Source: Myroides fluvii
GTDB lineage: Bacteria > Bacteroidota > Bacteroidia > Flavobacteriales > Flavobacteriaceae
Direction of reading: 5' to 3'
Assembly (NCBI RefSeq): GCF_009792295.1
Contig: NZ_CP039934.1
Span: 3,554,501 to 3,618,500, forward strand
Length of the DNA stretch: 64,000 bases
Of this stretch, positions 8,293 through 17,589 are shown piece by piece. The translations under genes and the position numbers were made by a program. Below the pieces are notes generated by a model. The model had not been told where the DNA came from, ran no database searches, and saw only the letters and a program-made list of their open reading frames with translations. Within the stretch, counting starts at the first letter, position 1. Each line of letters starts with the position of its first letter.

Positions 8293-9799
8293 AACTAGTC
8301 TTGTTGCCCTTTGGATGAGTTTATTAAACACCATTTTGTATCACCTTCCTTTTTTCAATTTTGTATTTAAACATTTGGAAACGGGTACACTGCGTCAGCT
8401 GCCTTTTTCTTTTAGTTTGCTATTGACGATGATCACGGCTAACTTTTTTACTTTTTACCTCTTGTTCTCCCTCTCTCGTCGAGGGGGTAAAGTGCTCCTG
8501 TCTCTCTTCTTTACCATCAATGCCATTGCTGTTTATTTTATTCATACCTATGGCGTTATTATCGATGAGAGTATGATGGGTAATATTCTCAATACCAATA
8601 CAGAAGAATCCAGTAGCTTTTTTTCCTTGAAATTGGTGGTCTACTTCTTGTTGTTGGGCGCTTTACCTTGTATGCTGCTCTGGCGAATTTCCATTGAACG
8701 CGAAACGCGAAAAACCTTTTTTATTCGACTGGGTTTGGCCTTGGGACTCCTGTTGGGTCTATTTGCCCTCAATGCCAACCAGCTGCTTTGGATTGACAAG
8801 CACTCCAAACAATTAGGAGGACTAGCCATGCCTTGGTCCTATACCGTCAATACGGCACTTTTTTATATTCATCAAGCGCAAAAAAACAAAAAAGAAATAC
8901 GCTTACCTGATGCCACAAGTACAAATGAGGAAAAATCCATCGTGGTATTAGTCATTGGGGAATCCGCAAGAAGACAGAACTTTTCTTTATATGGGTATGA
9001 GAAAAACACCAACCCACTGCTCGCTCAAACAAAAAACGTCTATCCCTTCAAAGCGAACTCTTCTGCTACCTATACTACAGCGGGTGTAAAGAGTATTTTG
9101 GAACACAAAGACAGTTCAGATTTATATGAAATATTACCCAATTACCTCTATCGAAACCAGGTAGAAGTCATTTGGAAGACAACGAATTGGGGAGAACCTC
9201 CTGTTCACATCGCTCATTACCAAAGTAAGGAGGACTTAAGAAAGCTATGTGACAGCGGTACTTGTGGGTATGACGAAATCCTCTTAACTAACCTCAAAGA
9301 GGATATTTTAGCGAGTACTAAAAACAAAATCTTGGTTGTGCTGCATACCAGTACGAGTCACGGCCCAACGTATAACACCAAATACCCTCCTGCTTTTGAA
9401 GTATTCACTCCTGTTTGCACCAGTGTAGATCTATCCAATTGTACACAAGAGTCACTCATCAACGCCTATGACAATACCATTGTATATACGGATTATCTCT
9501 TGCATCGCGTCATCGAAGACCTCAAGACCTTAACGGACTTCAAAAGCACCTTGTTATTCGTTTCCGATCACGGCGAGTCCCTAGGGGAGAAAAACTTGTA
9601 TATGCATGGATTACCGATGCGCATTGCTCCAAAAGAACAATATGAAATTCCATTTATTGTATGGGTATCGGACGATAATACAAAACTAAAACCCAATACT
9701 TTGTTATCTCAACATCACGTCTTTCACAGTGTGCTCCATTTCTTAGGTATAACAAGTTCCATCTATGACGAAAAGATGAGCATTTTTGAAAACGAATAG
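8273..9799 (+). CDS. EptA/MCR-like phosphoethanolamine transferase
   Basis: An inner-membrane enzyme expected to transfer phosphoethanolamine from phosphatidylethanolamine to lipid A. About five N-terminal membrane helices precede a periplasmic sulfatase-fold domain. Signature pieces: VLVIGESARRQNFSLYGYE (metal site), SATYTTAGVK (threonine nucleophile region), HTSTSHGPTY, the cysteine pair in LCDSGTCGYDEIL, and VSDHGESLGEK with YMHG. I place the start at ATG 8273 (MFKRNHKTS), inside the end of the PAP2 gene. A start at 8174 would add residues read from PAP2 coding sequence. Lipid A modification of this kind is associated with polymyxin resistance. The resistance itself is inference. Confidence 0.9.
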   Translation: MFKRNHKTSLVALWMSLLNTILYHLPFFNFVFKHLETGTLRQLPFSFSLLLTMITANFFTFYLLFSLSRRGGKVLLSLFFTINAIAVYFIHTYGVIIDESMMGNILNTNTEESSSFFSLKLVVYFLLLGALPCMLLWRISIERETRKTFFIRLGLALGLLLGLFALNANQLLWIDKHSKQLGGLAMPWSYTVNTALFYIHQAQKNKKEIRLPDATSTNEEKSIVVLVIGESARRQNFSLYGYEKNTNPLLAQTKNVYPFKANSSATYTTAGVKSILEHKDSSDLYEILPNYLYRNQVEVIWKTTNWGEPPVHIAHYQSKEDLRKLCDSGTCGYDEILLTNLKEDILASTKNKILVVLHTSTSHGPTYNTKYPPAFEVFTPVCTSVDLSNCTQESLINAYDNTIVYTDYLLHRVIEDLKTLTDFKSTLLFVSDHGESLGEKNLYMHGLPMRIAPKEQYEIPFIVWVSDDNTKLKPNTLLSQHHVFHSVLHFLGITSSIYDEKMSIFENE

Positions 9800-9914
9800 A
9801 CTTCTGCTCTGTCCGTTTACACTAGTAATCAACAAGTATAAACCATTGGTCAAAGAAGCTTGTCTCCATGCTAAAACTACAAGTTATTTGCCGAAATAAT
9901 TCAAAATTTTCAAC

Positions 9915-10184
9915 ATGAAAGCAACCCTATTTAGCTTAGGTATGCTCCTAGCAGTAAACAGTATCAATGCACAAAGCTCTTTTCAATTAGGGGTAAAAGT
10001 AAGTTCCAATCACGCGAATATAGCAGGAAATTTAAACAACCTAAGTAAATCCTCTGCTTTGGGATTTTCGGGCGGAATTACCACACAGTATCACTTTGAT
10101 CGCCTTTTTGTTCAAGCCGATCTTTTGTACAGCGAATCGAAATCCAACCAGGTACAATTGGGATTGAGCTATTACTTCTTGTAA
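9915..10184 (+). CDS. Truncated outer-membrane beta-barrel protein
   Basis: An 89-residue product: signal peptide (MKATLFSLGMLLAVNSINAQ), one N-terminal strand region (FQLGVKVSSNHANIAG), then FGGI-like strands and a typical barrel C-terminus (VQLGLSYYFL). It is far too short for a porin-family barrel, and the middle appears deleted in frame. It is followed by a strong terminator. It may be non-functional. Confidence 0.55.
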   Translation: MKATLFSLGMLLAVNSINAQSSFQLGVKVSSNHANIAGNLNNLSKSSALGFSGGITTQYHFDRLFVQADLLYSESKSNQVQLGLSYYFL

Positions 10185-10198
10185 ATTCAAGCACAAAA

Positions 10199-10232
10199 AA
10201 GCATAGAAGAACTATTTCCTCTATGCTTTTTT
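10199..10232 (+). terminator. Hairpin terminator after the barrel fragment
   Basis: The stem AAGCATAGA / TCTATGCTT is followed by a run of T. Confidence 0.8.
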
Positions 10233-10323
10233 TTATAAATCCTATTCCATTACTTCCAATCGTCAAATTACAGCAACCAGTGGTCAAAAAAGTACACAAG
10301 CAATCCAATGAATGTCATTTCTT

Positions 10324-10331
10324 TACCTTTG
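10324..10331 (+). promoter_or_regulatory. Bacteroidota -7 element for the LytS/LytTR operon
   Basis: TAccTTTG matches the Bacteroidota -7 consensus and lies 20 bases before ATG 10351. It supports that start over the upstream ATG at 10312. I see no clear -33 TTTG. Confidence 0.5.
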
Positions 10332-10350
10332 CAGTATACAAAACACATCT

Positions 10351-11421
10351 ATGACTACTCCTATTCACAAACATAAGCGGCTGTTCTTTATTGTTTTCTG
10401 GTCTATCCTAACCTTTTCGCTATGGCCCTATGTGTACCTCAGCGACCATCCCTTTTACTATTGGATGTTGTACACGGCTTTTGTGATGGCCTCTTTTATT
10501 GGTATTTCTCATTATCTCAGTGATATTGTGTTGCCTAAAGCCTTAAAAGAAGGACGAATGAAACACTTTCTCCTTCAATTCTTTCTTGGCGTTATGGTGC
10601 TCAATATTTTAGTCTCGCTCTGCTTTACTCTATTTCCTTATTTTATTGGAGATGAACAAGTATTGGTTCGATCTGATGTACAAACCTGGAAAGAATTGTT
10701 TATCTCTAAATTGTTCAATTCCATTCCTTCAGCCATGGCAATTGTCACTACAACTTGTGGAATTCGATTCTATGAGGAACACCATAAGATTGAACAACTA
10801 AACGCCAAGCTAAAACAAGAACATTTAGAAGCTCAAATTAAATTGTTACAAGATCAGATCAACCCTCATTTGATGTTTAACGTACTCAATCACATTCACA
10901 TCCTCATGCAATCCAACGTTGAATTAGCCTCAACGGTATTGCTTAAGTTCTCGGATATCTTGCGCTATCAACTGTATGAATGCAATCAGAAATTCGTTTT
11001 CCTCTACCAGGAAATTCAATACTTACAAGATTTAGTAGCCATAGAAGAAATTCGCTGGCAAGAAGAACTAGAGGTAGTATGTACTTGGAAAATTGAAACC
11101 AAACAACTGCGAATTGCCCCTTTACTTTTAGTACCGCTCGTTGAGAACGCCTTTAAACACGTTTCTCGATTACCCCATCAACAGGGGTATGTACACATTC
11201 AATGCCAAGAGGAAAAGGGAAAACTGACCTTAGCCATTGAAAATTCGTATAACGACACCTACAAAAGAGAAAAACAACAAGGAGGCATTGGCTTACTCAA
11301 CATTACCGAGCGATTGAACATGCAGTATCCCAACGCGCATTCCTTTCAAATGACACAAAAAGAAGATACCTTTACTGTAGTACTCCAAATCGATTTACAC
11401 CATGCAATTAACCACAGCTAA
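10351..11421 (+). CDS. LytS/YehU-type sensor histidine kinase
   Basis: A membrane sensor kinase of 356 residues. About four N-terminal membrane helices are followed by a short coiled region (IEQLNAKLKQEHLEAQIKLL). Then comes the His_kinase internal region with the phospho-acceptor in QINPHLMFNVLNHI and an ATPase domain (PLLLVPLVENAFKH, GGIGLLNITERL). The start at 10351 is chosen because a -7 promoter element lies just before it. The last 20 bases overlap the response regulator gene, so the pair is one operon. The signal is unknown. Confidence 0.88.
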   Translation: MTTPIHKHKRLFFIVFWSILTFSLWPYVYLSDHPFYYWMLYTAFVMASFIGISHYLSDIVLPKALKEGRMKHFLLQFFLGVMVLNILVSLCFTLFPYFIGDEQVLVRSDVQTWKELFISKLFNSIPSAMAIVTTTCGIRFYEEHHKIEQLNAKLKQEHLEAQIKLLQDQINPHLMFNVLNHIHILMQSNVELASTVLLKFSDILRYQLYECNQKFVFLYQEIQYLQDLVAIEEIRWQEELEVVCTWKIETKQLRIAPLLLVPLVENAFKHVSRLPHQQGYVHIQCQEEKGKLTLAIENSYNDTYKREKQQGGIGLLNITERLNMQYPNAHSFQMTQKEDTFTVVLQIDLHHAINHS

Positions 11422-12148
11422 AACGCCCCTTCCACTCAAATGTCTCGTCATAGACGATGAACCTTTAGCGCGAAGAGCCATCGTGGATTTCATCGCACAA
11501 GTGGATTTCTTAATCGCACAAGCTTCTTGTGGTTCTGCCCTTGAGGCACAAGAGTTAATGCGTAAAGACAACTATGATCTGCTCTTCTTGGATATTAATA
11601 TGCCCTATCTCTCGGGAATTGATTTTTTAGAATCCATCAACCAACCGCCTATGGTTATTTTTACCACGGCCTATTCCGAACACGCCCTAGAGGGCTATCG
11701 CTTGCAGATTGTGGATTACCTACTCAAACCCATTACTTTTAAACGCTTCTTCCAAGCGGCCCTAAAAGCTAAAGAATGGCATGATCTCAAACATCAAAAT
11801 AAAGAAGAAATAGGTCTATCTGATGGTTCGATGTACATCAAACACGAGGATAGTTTTGTCAAAATACAGTGGACCTCCATTCGCTACATTGAGGGAATGC
11901 AGAATTACGTGAAGATTCACACGGCAGATAAAAATTACATCATCCATCAAACCATGATTGCTATTGAGGATCTTCTGCCTAAGGATCACTTCTTTCGAAT
12001 ACACAAATCCTACTTAATTAACGTGAATCACATGAGTTCTATCTCAGGAAATAAAGTACTGATTCACGGGGTACAGCTGCCCATTGCCCGATTGCGCAAA
12101 GAAGCACTATTGAATGATATTATCTATAAAAACTTATTGAGTAAATAG
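11402..12148 (+). CDS. LytTR-family response regulator
   Basis: A 248-residue transcription factor. The receiver domain carries VIDDEPLA, the phospho-acceptor in FLDINMPYLSG, TTAYSEHA and the lysine in YLLKPI. A C-terminal LytTR DNA-binding domain follows (IKHEDSFVKIQW, RYIEGMQNYVKIHT, FFRIHKSYLINV). The gene overlaps the kinase gene by 20 bases and is followed by a terminator. Its target genes are not evident. Confidence 0.9.
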   Translation: MQLTTAKTPLPLKCLVIDDEPLARRAIVDFIAQVDFLIAQASCGSALEAQELMRKDNYDLLFLDINMPYLSGIDFLESINQPPMVIFTTAYSEHALEGYRLQIVDYLLKPITFKRFFQAALKAKEWHDLKHQNKEEIGLSDGSMYIKHEDSFVKIQWTSIRYIEGMQNYVKIHTADKNYIIHQTMIAIEDLLPKDHFFRIHKSYLINVNHMSSISGNKVLIHGVQLPIARLRKEALLNDIIYKNLLSK

Positions 12149-12149
12149 C

Positions 12150-12177
12150 AAAAGAGGCACATGTGCCTCTTTTGCTA
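12150..12177 (+). terminator. Terminator of the LytS/LytTR operon
   Basis: A perfect inverted repeat, CAAAAGAGGCACA / TGTGCCTCTTTTG, directly after the regulator stop. Confidence 0.8.
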
Positions 12178-12198
12178 TTTACTTCAATTCTCTCGTTA

Positions 12199-12222
12199 AG
12201 GGGCGAATAGCCATTCGCCCCT
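12199..12222 (-). terminator. GC-rich hairpin at the 3' end of the DUF6268-like gene
   Basis: The perfect 10-bp stem AGGGGCGAAT / ATTCGCCCCT with loop AGCC overlaps the stop codon of the minus-strand gene. No strong T-run follows, so it may be an RNA end-protecting hairpin. Confidence 0.45.
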
Positions 12223-13126
12223 ACAGGGCCCAGCGCAATTTAACAGCGCCATAAAACGTACTGGTAAATCGCGGATCAGCCTCTTTTTTCTCTTTGAATA
12301 TATTTTTGATTTTGCGCTCATTATACGAAAAAGAACGCACAAGCGAACTACCTGCCGTTAGAGATAAAGTCAGGTGCTCATTCAATTTAAACTCCGGTCG
12401 GAGTCCCGCAACAATTTGTTGAAACCCCAACAACATATTCTTGTCGTCTTTTTTAATTACGGCGGTCATCCCTTGCAAATCGGCTGCTAGTTTTACGTCT
12501 GTCATTTCGTTGACTTTATATCCCAATTCCACCCCTTGTGGGAAGGCTACATGCACGTAAAAATCACCCTGGGTCTCCCAATTAAAATAAATTCCTGGTA
12601 ATACCATGGGAACTCCAAAACTATTGGTCAGCACAGGTCCAACCCCTAAAGCTACTTTATCATTGAAATGCTTAATAAAAAAAACACCTCCTTGGGCCAA
12701 AATAGCTTCGCTATTGATTACCTCCATATCCGTGTATACCCCAACGGTGGCCATAACTAACATCGACCAGGAATCACTAATCGAACGAAAGTGTTTCAAC
12801 CCCACCTGCGCATTCAACAATTCAGTCGGAAACAGCTCTTCTTCATACAACTTATGTTCCATTTGTGCATAAGCTCCTTGAGCAACAATAGACCAAATAC
12901 GGGGTTTATTTCGCTTATCCATCGTTAAGGATAACGGAATCTCCACGTTGACCTCTACCCTTCTAAAATCGGTCTTTGAAGGTGTTTTTACACTATCTAT
13001 TGGCCTTACATAGTTGGAAAAAGGCACATAATCCACCTTAAATTCTCCTCTTATTTTTTCTTGAGACCACATGGTTACCATCCCCAGTAGGAAAGCACAA
13101 CAAACTAAAACTAAACGTATCTTCAT
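12221..13126 (-). CDS. Outer-membrane beta-barrel protein (DUF6268-like)
   Basis: A 301-residue exported protein with signal peptide MKIRLVLVCCAFLLGM. It has alternating amphipathic strands and ends in ...AVKLRWAL, as expected of a beta-barrel terminus. The layout matches flavobacterial DUF6268 barrels. I chose the start at 13126 because the eight upstream codons break the signal peptide pattern. It stands alone, convergent with the two-component operon. The function is unknown. Confidence 0.7.
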   Translation of the reverse strand: MKIRLVLVCCAFLLGMVTMWSQEKIRGEFKVDYVPFSNYVRPIDSVKTPSKTDFRRVEVNVEIPLSLTMDKRNKPRIWSIVAQGAYAQMEHKLYEEELFPTELLNAQVGLKHFRSISDSWSMLVMATVGVYTDMEVINSEAILAQGGVFFIKHFNDKVALGVGPVLTNSFGVPMVLPGIYFNWETQGDFYVHVAFPQGVELGYKVNEMTDVKLAADLQGMTAVIKKDDKNMLLGFQQIVAGLRPEFKLNEHLTLSLTAGSSLVRSFSYNERKIKNIFKEKKEADPRFTSTFYGAVKLRWAL

Positions 13127-13278
13127 TCTTTTGATTTTGGTGCAAAGCAATTCCTAATTCCTCAAGAAACCGCATCTCTTTGACCACTGGTCTACTTATT
13201 TTGATGAATGACACCTTTCATTCGATTTTCTTTCGCAACAAACAAAAAACGAGGTATCCAACTACTACACAGATACGT

Positions 13279-13286
13279 TATCTTTG
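13279..13286 (+). promoter_or_regulatory. -7 element for the DUF1697 gene
   Basis: TAtcTTTG, 46 bases before the ATG. No -33 element was recognised. Confidence 0.4.
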
Positions 13287-13332
13287 TATGCGATAATGCT
13301 CGCGTTAATTATATCCTTTTTAAACCCATCCT

Positions 13333-13875
13333 ATGCAAACCTTTATTTCTCTACTTCGAGGCATTAATGTAAGTGGTAAAAACACAATTAAAATGGAGGT
13401 TTTGAAACAGCTCGCCTCGAATTTAAACTTCACTCAAGTCCAAACCTATATTCAAAGTGGAAATCTCCTCTTTCAGTCCGAGGAGCTAGATGAGAAACAC
13501 CTTTCCAATCGCATACAACATGCCATCAAAGCAGAACTAGGCCTAGTTGTACCAGTACTTACCCTATCTGCAACAACATTTGAATCGATCGTCAACCAAT
13601 GCCCCTTTACACAAGCCGAAGAACAAGCACAACTGTACATTAGCTTTTTTGATTCAATACCAACGACTCCAAACAACGCTCAAATTCTCGAAAAAGTAAC
13701 ACCCGAAGAACGTTTGGCTTTTTCGGATTCCGCTGCTTATTTAGTCGCTACTCAAGGCTATGGCCGCACTAAAATAACCAATGCCCTTTTTGAACAAAAA
13801 CTGGACCTTATTGCAACGACGCGCAACTACAAAACTTGCATCAAACTAATTGAACTAGCGCATACCATGCAATAG
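13333..13875 (+). CDS. DUF1697 family protein
   Basis: A soluble protein of 180 residues with the diagnostic N-terminus FISLLRGINVSGKN followed by QTYIQSGNLLFQS, and a C-terminal TRNYKTCIKLIEL. This is the full family length. The family is widespread and of unknown biochemical function. It is a single gene with its own candidate promoter. Confidence 0.9.
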   Translation: MQTFISLLRGINVSGKNTIKMEVLKQLASNLNFTQVQTYIQSGNLLFQSEELDEKHLSNRIQHAIKAELGLVVPVLTLSATTFESIVNQCPFTQAEEQAQLYISFFDSIPTTPNNAQILEKVTPEERLAFSDSAAYLVATQGYGRTKITNALFEQKLDLIATTRNYKTCIKLIELAHTMQ

Positions 13876-13938
13876 TTTCCTGTTCATCGAGCGGATTCTT
13901 TTATTTCGTACAAACCGATTTTAGCGGGTAATATTGCT

Positions 13939-13946
13939 TATATTTG
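13939..13946 (+). promoter_or_regulatory. -7 element for the MocR gene
   Basis: TAtaTTTG, 42 bases before ATG 13989. Confidence 0.4.
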
Positions 13947-13988
13947 GACTACCTATAACTAATTTATAAACCCCAATAAATAGTCCAT

Positions 13989-15428
13989 ATGAAAAGGCTT
14001 TGGAAATTAGAAATTCGCTTAGATCCTTCTTCTGATCAATCACTCTACTTGCAAATAGCAGATGCTATAATTATGGCTATTCAACAAGGGAGATTGCAAA
14101 AGGGAGATATTTTACCCAGTACACGTACTTTGGCGGAAATGCTAAAGGTCAATCGCAATACCCTTGTCAAGGCATTGAGTGTTCTATTGGATGAAGAGTG
14201 GTTAGAATCCGTCGAGCGAAAAGGTATTTTCATTGCCCAAGCCATTCCTCAATCCAAACCAATCAGGCGTCAATCTCCCATGATAGGCGGTACAATAGCA
14301 GAGGTACAACCACCCTTACCTCTTGTTTTTGACAATGGATATCCCGATAGTAAAATTGTACCTGTCAAAGAGTTAGCACGTGCCTATCGGCAAATTTTCA
14401 ATCGCAATGCAAAATGGCAAATGATGGGCTATGGCGATGCTTTAGGAGATAAGCGATTCATTCAACACATTGCCCATATGCTCAACCACCAAAGGGGGAT
14501 GCATGTCAAAGAGGATTGCGTCTGCATTACGCGTGGGGGGCAAATGGCGATCTATTTGGTAGCCCAATGTTTGCTTCAAAAAGGGGATGCTATATTAGTG
14601 GAAAACCCAGGCTATCAATCGGCTTGGCATGCCTTTGAACATGCTGGTGCCACGCTAATTCCCATTCCAGTAGATGCGGAGGGAATCTGCGTAGCCACGA
14701 TGAGACAACAGCTCCAACAGAACCCATCCATTAAAGCGGTTTACCTTACGCCCCACCATCAATTTCCAACCACGGTAACACTTAGTTTACAGCGACGCTT
14801 AGCACTTGTTCAGCTCGCTAATGAATACAATATTACCGTCATTGAAGATGATTATGACAACGAATTCCATTATACCTACCGTCCTGTATTGCCTTTGTGC
14901 AGCTATGCAGAACTCGAAAACTACGTGTATATTGGCACGCTGAGCAAAGTTGTTGCACCAGCACTTCGCGTGGGTTTCTTGGTTACCAGTCACAACAGCT
15001 TAATTGACAAGATTAGCCAGCTGAGAAAAATTATTGATATTCAAGGAGATCGCATCATGGAACAAGCCGTCCTCCAATTAATTGAAGACGGCCTGATAAA
15101 GAAACATATTAAAAAAGCGACAAGTTTATATAAGGAGAAAAGAGATTTCACTCAGGCCTTGATTCAGCAGTACTTAACTGATAATGTAACCTTTACCATT
15201 CCAGATGGTGGGTTAGCCTTTTGGATAAAACCCAACTACGCCGTAGATTATGCACTTTTAATTGAGCGTTTAGCTACAAAAGGCGTGCAATTGGTTAATC
15301 CGAACGACTATTATCGTACGCCTACTGCTGCGGATGGATTGCGCTTGAGTTTTGGTACGCTTTCCATGGAAGAGTTGGAAAAAGGAGTACGTCTACTTGG
15401 GGAATGTCTACAAGAACAGCTACCGTAA
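13989..15428 (+). CDS. MocR/PdxR-type GntR regulator with aminotransferase domain
   Basis: A 479-residue transcription factor. The N-terminal GntR winged helix is at about residues 15-80 (YLQIADAIIMAIQQGRL, LPSTRTLAEMLKVNRNT). A linker leads to a fold-type I aminotransferase domain that binds PLP. The PLP lysine is in YIGTLSKVVAPALRVGF and the phosphate and pyridine contacts are in TRGGQMAIY and EDDYDNEFHY. Such regulators often control PLP synthesis or amino-acid genes. No target gene is adjacent. It converges with phosphatidylserine decarboxylase, with two bases between the stops. Confidence 0.9.
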   Translation: MKRLWKLEIRLDPSSDQSLYLQIADAIIMAIQQGRLQKGDILPSTRTLAEMLKVNRNTLVKALSVLLDEEWLESVERKGIFIAQAIPQSKPIRRQSPMIGGTIAEVQPPLPLVFDNGYPDSKIVPVKELARAYRQIFNRNAKWQMMGYGDALGDKRFIQHIAHMLNHQRGMHVKEDCVCITRGGQMAIYLVAQCLLQKGDAILVENPGYQSAWHAFEHAGATLIPIPVDAEGICVATMRQQLQQNPSIKAVYLTPHHQFPTTVTLSLQRRLALVQLANEYNITVIEDDYDNEFHYTYRPVLPLCSYAELENYVYIGTLSKVVAPALRVGFLVTSHNSLIDKISQLRKIIDIQGDRIMEQAVLQLIEDGLIKKHIKKATSLYKEKRDFTQALIQQYLTDNVTFTIPDGGLAFWIKPNYAVDYALLIERLATKGVQLVNPNDYYRTPTAADGLRLSFGTLSMEELEKGVRLLGECLQEQLP

Positions 15429-15430
15429 TC

Positions 15431-16093
15431 TCATGGCCATTGAGCCAATGTTGTGATGCCACCTTGTACTTTATCTCCAAGCTGTACCTTTACGACACAA
15501 TCCAAAGGCAAGAGCAAATCTACACGCGATCCAAACTTTATAAACCCCATTTCTTCTGTTTGATTGGCTACTTCTCCACATGTTAAATAGTTTACTATGC
15601 GGTTAGCTAAAGCTCCTGCAATTTGCTTGGCCAATACTTCTTTTCCATTTGCATGCTGATAAACCACGCTGTGTCTCTCATTTTCAGTAGAGGATTTGGG
15701 ATGCCAAGCCACTAAATTTTTCCCTTTGTGATAACAGCTATACACCACTTCACCTGCAATGGGATTCAAATTGACATGTACATTGAGCACACTCATAAAC
15801 ACGGATATCTGCAGGCGTTTTTCGGTAAAATACTCATCAGGCTCTACCTCTTCAATGACCACTACGGTACCATCACAAGGCGCTTGGATACAAGCGTCAT
15901 CTATGTTCAACACTCGTTTGGGTATGCGAAAGAAAAAGAAAACTAACCCCAATAAAACGGTAGTCAATACGAGTACAAACCCTTGTATATACCACAGGCT
16001 ATTGCTAATTAAAACAAAAGCTAATCCATTGCACAATAAAAAAACGCAACTTGCAACGGCAATAGGACCTTTTCCTTCTCGATGTAATTTCAT
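15431..16093 (-). CDS. psd: Phosphatidylserine decarboxylase proenzyme
   Basis: Converts phosphatidylserine to phosphatidylethanolamine at the inner membrane. It has an N-terminal membrane region (residues ~10-60), then FFFRIPKR and the conserved DGTVVVIEE and HVNLNPIAGEV. Autocleavage to form the pyruvoyl cofactor should occur between G and S in IKFGSRVDLLLP. I placed the start at ATG 16093 (MKLHREGKGPIAV), giving 220 residues, the length of the short Psd class. An upstream frame to 16186 adds an unlikely N-terminus. It supplies the lipid used by the EptA-like enzyme. Confidence 0.9.
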   Translation of the reverse strand: MKLHREGKGPIAVASCVFLLCNGLAFVLISNSLWYIQGFVLVLTTVLLGLVFFFFRIPKRVLNIDDACIQAPCDGTVVVIEEVEPDEYFTEKRLQISVFMSVLNVHVNLNPIAGEVVYSCYHKGKNLVAWHPKSSTENERHSVVYQHANGKEVLAKQIAGALANRIVNYLTCGEVANQTEEMGFIKFGSRVDLLLPLDCVVKVQLGDKVQGGITTLAQWP

Positions 16094-16749
16094 GGGATCG
16101 TTGTTTTTAAATGATTGCCCTTCTTTGTATCTGCTGCGATCAACTAAAAAAATGACAGCTTGCTGATGGAATACAGCAGATGACAAGAAGGTTTTTTACT
16201 TTTTTGCTTTTTGCTTTTTGCTTTTTTGCTTTTTCGCAAGTTGTTTTTTCGTCTAATTTTCGATGAATGAAAATATACCCTTCAATCAGAAAAATTAACC
16301 GTCAACTGTTAAATTTGCTTTTTTATCTCATCGAATTGGTATTTTATTTTGGTATTCGATGAATCTCCACTTCGTTTCGATTTGCTTTTTCGCCAGTTGC
16401 CTTTTCGTCTAATTTTCGATGAAAGAAAATTTCCTTAAATCAGAAAAATTAACCGTTAAATTTGCTTTTTTATCTCATCGAATTGGTATTTTATTTTGGT
16501 ATTCGATGAATCTCCACTTCGTTTCGATTTGCTTTTTCGCAAGTTGTTTTTTCGTCTAATTTTCGATGAATGAAAATATACCCTTCAATCAGAAAAATTA
16601 ACCGTCAACTGTTAAATTTGCTTTTTCGTTTTTTCGCAAGTTGCTTTTTCGTCTAATTTTCGATGAATGAAAATATACCCTTCAATCAGAAAAATTAACC
16701 GTTAACTGTTCACCGTTAACTGTTAACTGATAACCGTTAACTAATTAGA

Positions 16750-16818
16750 GGTTCCCGTTGGATTCGAACCAACCTACTGGTTATTGCGTAACCAGGCCTA
16801 CCACTCAGCCAGGGAACC
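16750..16818 (-). tRNA. tRNA-Cys-like gene (GCA), copy 1, atypical anticodon loop
   Basis: On the minus strand it folds as a complete cloverleaf. Acceptor stem: GGTTCCC/GGGAACC. D arm: GCT-GAGTGGTA-GGC. Anticodon stem: TGGTT/AACCA with loop ACGCAAT (anticodon GCA). The variable loop is GTAG and the T arm GTTGG-TTCGAAT-CCAAC. Position 73 would be U, as in tRNA-Cys. Position 33 is C instead of the near-universal U. CCA is not encoded. It lies in a repeat block and is identical to copy 2. Confidence 0.65.
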
Positions 16819-17184
16819 GATTTTTAGTTTACAGTGGACCGTTTACGGTTCACTGACAACCTTTAGATTTGCTTTTTTATCTCATCGAATTGGTATTTTA
16901 TTTTGGTATTCGATGAATCTCCACTTCGTTTCGATTTGTTTTTTCGCAAGTTGCTTTTTCGTCTAATTTTCGATGAATGAAAATATACCCTTCAATCAGA
17001 AAAATTAACCGTTAACTGTTAAATTTGCTTTTTCGTTTTTTCGCCAGTTGCTTTTTCGTCTAATTTTCGATGAATGAAAATATATCCTTCAATCAGAAAA
17101 ATTAACCGTTAACTGATAACTGTTAACTGATAACTGTTAACTGATAACTGTTAACTGTTCACCGTTAACGGTTAACTAATTAGA

Positions 17185-17253
17185 GGTTCCCGTTGGATTC
17201 GAACCAACCTACTGGTTATTGCGTAACCAGGCCTACCACTCAGCCAGGGAACC
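17185..17253 (-). tRNA. tRNA-Cys-like gene (GCA), copy 2, atypical anticodon loop
   Basis: Identical in all 69 bases to the copy at 16750-16818, with the same flanks on both sides, so it arose by recent duplication of a ~435-bp segment. The same C33 anomaly is present. Confidence 0.65.
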
Positions 17254-17589
17254 GATTTTTAGTTTACAGTGGACCGTTTACGGTTCACTGTAAACCGTTA
17301 AATTTGCTTTTTTATCTCATCGAATTGGTATTTTATTTTGGTATTCGATGAATCTCCACTTCGTTTCGATTTGCTTTTTCGCCAGTTGCCTTTTCGCCAG
17401 ATTATCGATTAAAGAAAATATATCCTTCAATCAGAAAAATTAACTGTTAAATTTGCTTTTTTATCTCATCGAATTGGTATTTTATTTTGGTATTCGATGA
17501 ATCTCCACTTCGTTTCGATTTGCTTTTTCGCAAGTTGCCTTTTCGTCTAATTTTCGATGAAAGAAAATATATCCTTCAATCAGAAAAAT

